Shown here one piece after another: positions 18,112 through 25,056 of a stretch of DNA of 64,000 nucleotides. Below the pieces are notes generated by a model. That model saw only the letters and a list, made by a program, of their open reading frames with translations, was not told where the DNA came from and did no database searches. Source of the stretch: Bryobacteraceae bacterium (lineage in GTDB: Bacteria > Acidobacteriota > Terriglobia > Bryobacterales > Bryobacteraceae). The stretch is taken from the NCBI GenBank assembly GCA_019752335.1, contig JAIEMJ010000018.1:1-64000 (forward strand). Reading direction: 5' to 3'. Within the stretch, counting starts at the first letter, position 1. Every line of letters starts with the position of its first letter. The position numbers and the translations under genes are program-made.

Positions 18112-18523
18112 ACACTGGATCCGACGTGGAGGGCCATGTGCGGGTTTCGCTCAGTTGTGGAAAGTTGCGCTCCCCCAAAATGAGGGGACGGGATGCGGGA
18201 CAAGGGCATTGGCTTTGTTTTGTCAGGAGCTAAACCGTTGATAAAGATAGGTTTGCTTGAATTCCTTCCGCTCTGGCGCCACCGCTGGGGCGCTTCGCCC
18301 CCGGAAAGAATTCACAAGCGTCACAAATTTTCGTTCTCAGTGGGTATTTTTCGCAAGCTGCTGGTAAGCTGAGGCTTAGAGTCCTTGCGGAGGGCGCGGC
18401 GTCCCAAATTTGGGAAACACCGCACACTTTGGCGTGACGTTTATTCACAGGCGTCGTCGAATAGAGGTGTTGAATGGAGATACTCGCGTAGCGCTCACCG
18501 GCCAAAACCGGCTGGCCGTGAAC
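18112..18523. promoter_or_regulatory. divergent control region between two ECF sigma operons
   Basis: These 412 bases hold no gene. A perfect 14-base palindrome TCCCAAATTTGGGA lies at 18402-18415 and could bind a dimeric regulator. Directly after it, GGGAAAC (18412-18418) followed by CGTGACG some 14-15 bases on loosely resembles an ECF-type -35/-10 pair (GGAAC...CGTC) reading right, which would fit autoregulation. A GC-rich hairpin is near 18283-18304. Promoter calls are by eye and weak; the palindrome is certain. Confidence 0.4.
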
Positions 18524-19093
18524 ATGGATGAGTCGTCACTCATCCGGGCCGCACAGGCTGGCGACCAGGACGCCTTCGAACGGCTCGTTCGTGGGTACGA
18601 CCAAAGTGTCTTAAAACTCGCCTACAGCCTGCTCCGCTCCGCTGACGACGCCCAGGACATCTACCAGGAAGCCTTCCTGCGGGTCCACAAAAACCTGCAC
18701 CAGTTCCGGTTCGATTGCAGCTTCCACACCTGGCTGTACCGCATTGTCACCAACCTGTGCCTGGACCTGCTGCGGAAGCGCAAGGTCCGCAAGGAGGAGT
18801 CGAGCGTGGTGGATACCGCCGAAGGGCCGCGCGACCGCGCCGAACTCACCGGCGACACCCGCGCCAGCATTGACCCGCAACGGGCGCTGGTGAGCGGGCA
18901 ACTTCGCCAGCGCATCGACGCCGTGCTCGGCGAACTCACCGCCCGCGAGCGCATGGTGTTCGAACTCCGGCATTTTGAAGGCATGCGCCTGCGCGCCATC
19001 GGCGAGGCCCTGGGGACCTCAGAGGAAGCGGCGAAAAATTGCCTCTTCCGGGTAACCCAGAAGATGCGCGTGGCGTTGGGAGACTTTGTATGA
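18524..19093 (+). CDS. ECF RNA polymerase sigma factor
   Basis: A 189-residue sigma factor, MDESSLIRAAQAGDQDAFER, from ATG 18524 (GTG 18518 is an alternative; the frame is open back to 18410). Region 2 has SADDAQDIYQEAFLRVHKNL and FHTWLYRIVTNLCLDLLRKR. Region 4 has LTARERMVFELRHFEGMRLR followed by GTSEEAAKNCLFRVTQKMR. Its stop overlaps the ATG of the anti-sigma gene (ATGA), the classic coupling of sigma and anti-sigma synthesis. It heads the operon sigma, HEAT anti-sigma, DUF4097, PDZ. Confidence 0.9.
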   Translation: MDESSLIRAAQAGDQDAFERLVRGYDQSVLKLAYSLLRSADDAQDIYQEAFLRVHKNLHQFRFDCSFHTWLYRIVTNLCLDLLRKRKVRKEESSVVDTAEGPRDRAELTGDTRASIDPQRALVSGQLRQRIDAVLGELTARERMVFELRHFEGMRLRAIGEALGTSEEAAKNCLFRVTQKMRVALGDFV

Positions 19094-19998
19094 AACTCGC
19101 ATGTGATTCGGTAAGAGAGAACCTCTCGCTGCTGTTGTATGGCGAGTTGTCGTTTACGGAAGAAGAAGCAGTGCAGGCGCATCTGCAGGGCTGCACCGAG
19201 TGCCGGGCCGCGCTCGACACCGAACGCGCCTGGCACGACGGCCTGGCGCTCGCCACCGTGGAACCGCCCGCTGATCTGCTCGTCAAATGCCGCCAACAAC
19301 TGCGCGCCAACCTGCCGGAACCCGTCCCTCAGAATTGGCTGCAACGCCTGTGGCGCGGCCTGGACCTGAACCTAAATCTGCGTAGCTTGGCGAAGCCGGC
19401 CATGGCTCTGGGCTTGGTCGCTGTGGGCTACTTGGGGGCGCGCCTCCCGAATCTGACGGAAGCTCCGCAAGAAACGGCCGCTGCTCATGTACGGTACGTC
19501 GAAGCTGACGCGGCGGGCAACGTCCGCATCGTGCTCGACGAAACGAAGCCGCGCATTGTGTCCGGCCGTACCGACGATCCGCAGGTGCGCCGTTGGCTGC
19601 TGGCCGCCGCGCGGGAAGCGAACGATCCTGGTCTGCGCGCCGAGACGGTGGCGTTGCTGCAGGGCGGCGTGGAAGCCGTGGACGTGCGCCGGGCGCTCGT
19701 CTCGGCGCTCGAAAGCGATCCCAACCCCGGGGTGCGTTTGAAGGCGATCGAAGGCTTGCGCCGGCATGCTGGTGAGCGAGACACCCGCCAGGCGCTGATG
19801 CGGGTCCTTACCGCGGATGAAAACCCGGGCATCCGCACGCAGGCGATTGACTTGCTCACGGAAAGCGGTCCGCGCTCCCTGGACGCGCAGATGGTGGGTG
19901 CGCTGCAACAGCTGATGCGGCGCGAGGAAAATGGCTACGTGCGGCAGCGTTGCGAGAAGGCCTTGCGCCTGGCCAACGCCTCCGCGGAGATCTTCTAG
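19090..19998 (+). CDS. anti-sigma factor: ZAS domain, one membrane helix, HEAT-like repeats
   Basis: A 302-residue protein. The N terminus MKLACDSVRENLSLLLYGEL and AHLQGCTECRAAL give the zf-HC2 pattern H-x3-C-x2-C. A membrane helix follows at about residues 97-115 (AKPAMALGLVAVGYLGARL). The outer part, about 180 residues, has HEAT-like helical pairs, each near 30 residues: DPGLRAETVALLQ, ALESDPNPGVRLKAIEGLRR, VLTADENPGIRTQAIDLLTE, and EENGYVRQRCEKALR. HEAT repeats bind proteins, so the periplasmic part could sense a partner or misfolded protein. This domain order is unusual. Co-translated with the sigma gene. Confidence 0.82.
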   Translation: MKLACDSVRENLSLLLYGELSFTEEEAVQAHLQGCTECRAALDTERAWHDGLALATVEPPADLLVKCRQQLRANLPEPVPQNWLQRLWRGLDLNLNLRSLAKPAMALGLVAVGYLGARLPNLTEAPQETAAAHVRYVEADAAGNVRIVLDETKPRIVSGRTDDPQVRRWLLAAAREANDPGLRAETVALLQGGVEAVDVRRALVSALESDPNPGVRLKAIEGLRRHAGERDTRQALMRVLTADENPGIRTQAIDLLTESGPRSLDAQMVGALQQLMRREENGYVRQRCEKALRLANASAEIF

Positions 19999-20002
19999 CC
20001 GC

Positions 20003-21178
20003 ATGCTGTTCTTCGCTCACTTGCCGTGGGTGATCTCGACTTTAGCCAGTGCCGATGGAGTGGTCGCCGACGGCGCACAATGGAAACAAGTCTCCACCTT
20101 CCGCTCCTCGGGTGACGCTATCACGCGCTTACAGGTCTCCACGCGAGGCCGTGTCCGCGTACGCGGTGAGCGCGGGATGAACGGCGTTTCGGCCACGCTC
20201 ACCAAACGCATCAAAGCCCCCACTGCCCTTGCCGCCAAAGCGCGCCTCGAACCGGTAGCGGTCACCCTGCAGAATCAAGGCGGCCTGATGATGGTGGACG
20301 TCCGCGGCCCCGACCTGGACTCCCCCGAACTCACGCTCGAACTCACCGTCCCCAAGCAGATCAAACAGACCGCGATTCAAACGCGGTGGGGCGACGTGGA
20401 TGCCGCCGACCTCGACGGCGCCGTTTTTGTTGAGAGCGGTGGCGGCTCGGTCCGCATCGATTCCATCGCGCAAGACGTCATGGCCCGCACCGTCGGGGGC
20501 GAGATCCGGCTGGGCCGCATCGGCGGCTCCCTGAACTGCGCCACGGGCGGCGGCACCATTCGCGTGGACACCGTTGGCGGCAACGCTGAGTTCTCCACCG
20601 GCGGCGGCGAAATCTGGGTGCGCGAGGTGCGCGGCTGGCTACGGGCGAACACCACCGGCGGCAACATTCACGTCGAGCGCGCCGGAGGCGACGTATCCGC
20701 CAGTTCTGGCGGCGGCGTAATTGAGATCGCGCGGGCGGGCGGCACGGTAACGGCCACCACGGCCGGCGGCTCCATCGAGATTGCCGGCGGTAAGAATTTA
20801 CAATGCGAATCCGGCGAGGGCACCATTCGTTTGAAGGGCGTCGATGGGAGTCTGCGAGCGATCACCGCCAACGGCATGATCCTGGCCGATGTGCGCCCCG
20901 GGGGGTTATTGAGTAACTCGGTTTTGGCGGCATCGGGTGGTGACATTATTGTGTATCTGCCGTCGAATTTAGCAGTAACAGTAAGAGCGAGAACGGAACC
21001 CAGAGAGAACTCGGGCGACGCGATGCCGGGGCGAATCGTCTCGGAATTCACCGAAATACAAGGCCGCCGGGAGCGCCGGCGAGGCTTGATCGCGGAAGGG
21101 CGATTGAATGGAGGCGGTCCGCTTTTGGATCTCTCCGCCTTGGGTGGCTCGATTCACTTACGCCGCCTGAAACCGTAG
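20003..21178 (+). CDS. exported DUF4097-type beta-repeat protein
   Basis: A 391-residue protein from ATG 20003, four bases after the anti-sigma stop. A short leader (residues 1-17, LFFAHLPWVISTLASA) is followed by a region with many short strands ending in Gly-rich turns: VESGGGSVRIDSI, TVGGEIRLGRI, ATGGGTIRVDTV, STGGGEIWVREV, TTGGNIHVERA, SSGGGVIEIARA, TAGGSIEIAGG. The period is 18-19 residues and fits a beta-helix or ladder, as in the putative auto-adhesin DUF4097. Such proteins often sit beside sigma/anti-sigma genes. It is probably an envelope surface or stress protein. Function not proven. Confidence 0.8.
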   Translation: MLFFAHLPWVISTLASADGVVADGAQWKQVSTFRSSGDAITRLQVSTRGRVRVRGERGMNGVSATLTKRIKAPTALAAKARLEPVAVTLQNQGGLMMVDVRGPDLDSPELTLELTVPKQIKQTAIQTRWGDVDAADLDGAVFVESGGGSVRIDSIAQDVMARTVGGEIRLGRIGGSLNCATGGGTIRVDTVGGNAEFSTGGGEIWVREVRGWLRANTTGGNIHVERAGGDVSASSGGGVIEIARAGGTVTATTAGGSIEIAGGKNLQCESGEGTIRLKGVDGSLRAITANGMILADVRPGGLLSNSVLAASGGDIIVYLPSNLAVTVRARTEPRENSGDAMPGRIVSEFTEIQGRRERRRGLIAEGRLNGGGPLLDLSALGGSIHLRRLKP

Positions 21179-21223
21179 GCCGCCGCGCACTTACTCGAAT
21201 ATTATTTAATAAGGTAGTTACCC

Positions 21224-22111
21224 ATGCAATTTCTCGTCTCTCGCTCTTTTTTGCTAACCGCTGTCGCGGCCGGAAGCTTGGCCGCGCAAGCGCCCGCGGC
21301 GCCCCCGGTGCCTCCCGTGCCCGCGATGGGCTCCGCGCGCATCGTCCAGGTTTCTCCCGGCGGCAGTTACCTGGGCATCGGCGTCCAGGATGTCGACGGC
21401 AGCCGGGCTCGCGAACTGAAGCTCTCCGAGGAGCGGGGCGTTGAGGTCACCGCGGTGGAGGAAGACTCTCCCGCCTCACGCGCCGGCTTGCGCAAGGGCG
21501 ATGTCGTCCTCGAAATGAATGGCCAACGTGTCGAAGGCGTCGAGCAGTTCGTCCGCATGGTGCGCGAGACGCCCGTGGGCCGCGACGTGCGTCTCAGCGT
21601 CAGCCGGACCGGCGCGGCCATGATGGTGACGGCTAAGGTGGCACAGCGCAAAAGCTGGAGCCTCTCCGGCGACCGCTCGTTCTCCCTACCCGCCATCCCT
21701 CTGCCTCCTCCCGCGCGAGGCATGGACATGCCCCGGCCGACCATGTCCTGGCGCAACGGCGCGCTGGGCGTCGAAGCCGAGGGCCTCAAAGGCGGACTCG
21801 CCGAGTTCTTCGGCGTCAAGCAAGGTGTGCTGATTCGTTCGGTATCCAAGGGGTCACCGGCGGAGAAGGCGGGCTTGAAGGCCGGCGACGTCATTGTCCG
21901 GGTGAACGACAAGGGCGTCGAAGCCCCGGGCGACGTCGCAGCCATCGTCCGCGAACGCGGTGACCGCAAGACGCTCAACCTGGTGATCGTCAGGGAGAAA
22001 CGCGAACAGCCGATGAGTGTGACGCTCGAAGATGACGAACATGGTGCCGTCACGCCGCGCGCCCCCAGTATCCGTACCGTCCGCAACGTCGGCAACGAGT
22101 GGTTCTTCTAG
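21224..22111 (+). CDS. exported double-PDZ protein
   Basis: A 295-residue protein with a signal peptide (LLTAVAAGSLAAQA). PDZ domain 1 covers about residues 45-140 (YLGIGVQDVDGSRARELKL, DSPASRAGLRKGDVVLEMNG). PDZ domain 2 covers about 185-270 (GVLIRSVSKGSPAEKAGLKA, GDVIVRVNDKGVEAPGDV). There is no protease domain (no HDSG/GNSGGP), so it resembles the PDZ part of a DegP-type protease alone. It closes the sigma-anti-sigma operon and may bind exposed C termini of envelope proteins to signal or scaffold. Its TAG overlaps the stop of the convergent hemoglobin gene in the four bases CTAG. Confidence 0.85.
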   Translation: MQFLVSRSFLLTAVAAGSLAAQAPAAPPVPPVPAMGSARIVQVSPGGSYLGIGVQDVDGSRARELKLSEERGVEVTAVEEDSPASRAGLRKGDVVLEMNGQRVEGVEQFVRMVRETPVGRDVRLSVSRTGAAMMVTAKVAQRKSWSLSGDRSFSLPAIPLPPPARGMDMPRPTMSWRNGALGVEAEGLKGGLAEFFGVKQGVLIRSVSKGSPAEKAGLKAGDVIVRVNDKGVEAPGDVAAIVRERGDRKTLNLVIVREKREQPMSVTLEDDEHGAVTPRAPSIRTVRNVGNEWFF

Positions 22112-22569
22112 CCTCGAAGACCATCCCAGGACCAGCGTGGGATGGTCAACCCTGCGGGCACGTCATCGGCGGACTTAGGGTAGCGCGCCATGGAGACAGT
22201 GGTCGCCCACGCGAAGTAGTCGTGCAGGGCTTGGCATAACCTGGGGTCAGCGGCTAGTCCGGTATCCGCCAAAGCCTGGTCGAAGCAGGCGATCGCCCGG
22301 CGGTCCATCTCTTCATGTTCGCCGTTGCCACTGTGCATCCGCACCACTTTGGTTTCGTCGCCATAGCCTGCTGAATCGGAGCCAGAATAGGCGCTGGGGC
22401 CACCAAGCGCCTCAGCCCAGTAGGCCGCCAGACGCTCGACATGGTCGGGGTGGAAGCCGTGACTGAAGGCGTGGCTCACCACTTCGTCCTCCATCGCCCG
22501 CCGATGCCAGGCACTGGCCAGGCGACGCAGGCCGTCCATGCCGCCCGCTGCCTCGAAGATCGTCTGCAT
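22108..22569 (-). CDS. truncated hemoglobin-like protein
   Basis: A 153-residue protein from ATG 22569 (the frame is open to 22674). It matches the globin pattern of bacterial truncated hemoglobins: MQTIFEAAGGMDGLRRLASA, then HGFHPDHVERLAAYWAEALG and GGPSAYS, then VVRMHSGNGEHEEMDRRAIA, with His79 as candidate heme-binding proximal residue, and YFAWATTVSM in the last helix. The family binds oxygen or nitric oxide. The late W-S-W segment (PRWSWDG) is a tail seen in related proteins. Not in an operon. Confidence 0.78.
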   Translation of the reverse strand: MQTIFEAAGGMDGLRRLASAWHRRAMEDEVVSHAFSHGFHPDHVERLAAYWAEALGGPSAYSGSDSAGYGDETKVVRMHSGNGEHEEMDRRAIACFDQALADTGLAADPRLCQALHDYFAWATTVSMARYPKSADDVPAGLTIPRWSWDGLRG

Positions 22570-22855
22570 GAGTCGATGATGACACAAGGGCAGTTGTCTG
22601 GGAACCCCGGCGGCTCGTGGCTGAAGGCCGCCGGGCTTATCGTCAACCCGGACGGCCAGCAAACGGCCGTTCACAACGATTTTTCCACCCTCCTCATGAC
22701 AAATAACCCCATCTGAATCAAACTCTTAGAGCATGGCGCCCGCTTCAGGCCGGGCCCGGAAATTGGCAGATCACAAGCTACACTCCGGTCAGGTAGGTTG
22801 TGCGCGATAGTTCTGCTTCGCCCAGCCCTCACACGAACTCTAGGAGTCTCCCGTC
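22570..22855. other. divergent intergenic region, no gene seen
   Basis: These 286 bases separate the leftward hemoglobin gene from the rightward exported protein. A small hairpin ACGGCC...GGCCGT is near 22649-22667 and the ribosome binding site TAGGAG stands ahead of 22856. I see no convincing small gene or clear promoter. Confidence 0.4.
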
Positions 22856-24619
22856 ATGAGTATGTCGATTCGCGGCCTGGGCCGCTTTGTTCTGTTTCTC
22901 GCCTTGGGATCAGCGGGTGCCCGCCTGTGGGCCCAACCCCAACTCACCACCATTCGCGATACGGTTTACCGCGCCGACGGCCAACCGTTCAATGGCATCG
23001 CCTTAGTCGAATGGAAGAGCTTCCAGGCGCCCAACAACACCAACATCGGAACCCAAGGCACCACGGTGAACATCGTCAACGGCAGCCTGTCCGTCCGCTT
23101 GGCGCCCACCACTTCCACCGCGAATGCCTATTACCTGGTGCGCTACAACTCCGATGGCCAGTTTCAGTTCTCTGAGATCTGGTCGGTGCCCGCCGCGGCA
23201 GCCGCCCTGCGCTTGCGCGACGTCCGCGCGACCCTGTTACCCGGAGGCATTCTCGTCGGCGGTGGCAGTGCTGGCGGCGTCGTCGGCGAGACCGGCGCCA
23301 TCCTGCCCAACTTTAGCGATTCCGAAACCCCTTCCGGCGCCGCCGATGGTTCGAACGCGGTTTTTACCCTCAGCGCCGCTCCTTCCCCAGCCTCCAGTTT
23401 GGCTTTGTTTCGTAATGGCCTGTTGCAATCGGCCGGCAACGACTACACCCTGAACGGGACAACGATTACGTTTTACTCTTGGGCGATTCCCCAATTCGGC
23501 GACATCCTCGACGCGTTCTATCGTACCGCCGGCAATTCCGCTACCAATCCCCATACCCTCCTCAGCACCCTCCATAGCGACACCACGCCCAGCACCGTGG
23601 CCCGCGGTGGTTTGATTGTGGGCCAGGGCCCAGGCACCGGCACCGGAACGCCCACCTGGGCGCAGTTGCCCATCGGTCAAGCCGGCCGCTGCCTCACCTC
23701 CACGGGCACCGACGCCGTGTGGGGCAACTGCCTCTTTACCGGACTCACACCCGGGTCGCTCCCCTTCGTCGACGCTAATGGCAGCCTGGCGCAGAACGCC
23801 TCTTCGCTGGTCTACAACAATCTCCAGCGCAAGCTCTCCGTCGGCAACAATACCGTCCGCGGCACGTTGCATGTGTTCGACTCGTCCACCAACGCCGCCA
23901 CCGAATTGGTGGTCCGCGCGGGCAGCGGACAAGTCGCCACGCCGATGCAGACCTGGGTTTCGTCCTCGGGAAGTCCCCTGGCCTTCGTCAACGCCGACGG
24001 TGGCTTCAACGTGCCGCGCATGATCGTCAACACCAGCAGCATCCGGCCCGGTATTCGCGATGTGGGTACCAGCACGGATCCGGCCAACACGGCTCTCGTG
24101 GACGGCGATACCTGGTATAACACGGCGTCCAAGGTACGAAAAACCTACGAGTCCGCTCAGATTCACGCCACCCCCCAAATCGTCTGCTCCACCACCGGCA
24201 CGGCTAACGGCACCACGGCTTTCGTCGACCTGGGCACCTGCACTCTCCCCACCGGGCTATTCACTGCGGGGGATCGTCTGCAAATCGAGGCCACGTATAT
24301 GCACTCGGGCGGCACGGCTGCCTCCGAATTGGATGTGCTGATGGGCACGGTGACTTTGGCCGGGCGCGCCATTCCCGCCGCCGATGACGTCGTCACCCTT
24401 GAGATCAGCGTGGGGTTCGGCACCGATACCGCAGCTTGGTCCGCCCGCACCGTCGGCGTGAATTCCGGCCCCCGTTACACCGTGGGCCAGAGCCCGTTTG
24501 TCAGCGGCGGATCGCTCGGCCAGTTGCGGCTGCGCGCGCGCGAGCTGACGTCCGGCACCGACACGGTCCGTCTTTTGAACTATACGGTACGGCGCTTACC
24601 ACAGCAGATCAATCCGTAA
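22856..24619 (+). CDS. exported beta-rich modular protein, phage tail-fibre-like in composition
   Basis: A 587-residue protein with a signal peptide ending near LWAQP. The first 110 residues (TTIRDTVYRADGQPFNGIAL, GTTVNIVNGSLSVRLAP) look like a small Ig-like or tail-attachment module. A Gly/Ala linker and modules rich in Ser, Thr, Asn and Gly follow, with phrases such as FRNGLLQSAGNDYTLNGTTI, PFVDANGSLAQNASSLVYNN and LVDGDTWYNTASK that are common in phage tail fibres and trimeric spikes. No chaperone, protease or phage gene is nearby, so I read it as a cell-surface or secreted fibre protein. Family not certain. Confidence 0.6.
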   Translation: MSMSIRGLGRFVLFLALGSAGARLWAQPQLTTIRDTVYRADGQPFNGIALVEWKSFQAPNNTNIGTQGTTVNIVNGSLSVRLAPTTSTANAYYLVRYNSDGQFQFSEIWSVPAAAAALRLRDVRATLLPGGILVGGGSAGGVVGETGAILPNFSDSETPSGAADGSNAVFTLSAAPSPASSLALFRNGLLQSAGNDYTLNGTTITFYSWAIPQFGDILDAFYRTAGNSATNPHTLLSTLHSDTTPSTVARGGLIVGQGPGTGTGTPTWAQLPIGQAGRCLTSTGTDAVWGNCLFTGLTPGSLPFVDANGSLAQNASSLVYNNLQRKLSVGNNTVRGTLHVFDSSTNAATELVVRAGSGQVATPMQTWVSSSGSPLAFVNADGGFNVPRMIVNTSSIRPGIRDVGTSTDPANTALVDGDTWYNTASKVRKTYESAQIHATPQIVCSTTGTANGTTAFVDLGTCTLPTGLFTAGDRLQIEATYMHSGGTAASELDVLMGTVTLAGRAIPAADDVVTLEISVGFGTDTAAWSARTVGVNSGPRYTVGQSPFVSGGSLGQLRLRARELTSGTDTVRLLNYTVRRLPQQINP

Positions 24620-24644
24620 TGCTACGCCGCGTTGCTTAGCGCGT

Positions 24645-24704
24645 GGGTACTAGGATCCGGGGACTAGACCCTTAGGGGTAAAATCCTTGGATCCTAGGGT
24701 ACCC
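24645..24704. promoter_or_regulatory. long imperfect inverted repeat upstream of the Flp pilin
   Basis: GGGTACTAGGATCC (24645-24658) pairs with GGATCCTAGGGTACCC (24689-24704), with two bases bulged, around a 30-base loop that itself holds ACCC/GGGT. It lies 130 bases before the pilin start and after the stop of the fibre-like gene, so it could be a terminator or a 5' leader structure of the pilin mRNA. No T run follows. Confidence 0.4.
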
Positions 24705-24792
24705 AACCTGTTGTCTTTGTAACGGTACCAAGGCACTATGTTGTTACAGGGCTCGTTAGGGAACTTTGGGTTGGCATTTAAGGGGCTTTTGG

Positions 24793-24824
24793 CTTGGTTG
24801 GAGAAAGACTTGGTTGGAGAAAGA
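24793..24824 (+). repeat. 16-base tandem duplication containing the pilin Shine-Dalgarno
   Basis: The unit CTTGGTTGGAGAAAGA occurs twice without gap (24793-24808 and 24809-24824), just before the pilin ATG at 24834. Each unit contains GGAG, so the mRNA offers two ribosome binding sequences, the nearer one 14 bases from the start codon. Confidence 0.9.
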
Positions 24825-24833
24825 GTGAAGACC

Positions 24834-25046
24834 ATGAAAAACAATAAGATTTATCAACTCACCGCAAACCAGATCCGCCGGGCACTCCGGAAGGATGAGA
24901 ATGGCCAGGACCTGATTGAGTACGCCTTGATTGTCGGCTTCATGGTGATCGCCGTCTACGTCGTGCTCCCGAACAACCTGATGCCTACGGTCAGCAATAT
25001 TTTTTCACGGATTGTCGTGATTTTCGGCCAAACCGCAGGCTCGTAA
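24834..25046 (+). CDS. Flp-family type IVb pilin (orphan)
   Basis: A 70-residue prepilin. The leader MKNNKIYQLTANQIRRALRK ends with ENG, and the prepilin peptidase site is Gly followed by QDLIEYALIVGFMVIAVYVV, the canonical G/Q-D-L-x-E-Y-A-L of Flp pilins with Glu at position 5. The hydrophobic helix and a short C-terminal tail (FSRIVVIFGQTAGS) complete it. ATG at 24834 is chosen over an upstream frame opening. No tad assembly genes (cpaA-F, tadB/C, secretin) are in the window, so assembly must depend on a distant locus. Confidence 0.88.
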   Translation: MKNNKIYQLTANQIRRALRKDENGQDLIEYALIVGFMVIAVYVVLPNNLMPTVSNIFSRIVVIFGQTAGS

Positions 25047-25056
25047 AGCGAGCCCT

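Noticed and set aside
20400-20850. GGC-rich repeating DNA in the DUF4097 gene as a possible repeat array
   Set aside because: The repetition is at the protein level (18-19 residue beta rungs) with diverged codons. There are no identical repeats and spacers, so it is not CRISPR.
24620-24833. Possible cyclic di-GMP riboswitch before the pilin gene
   Set aside because: There is a structured inverted repeat, but the conserved tetraloop-receptor elements of the GEMM class are not recognisable.
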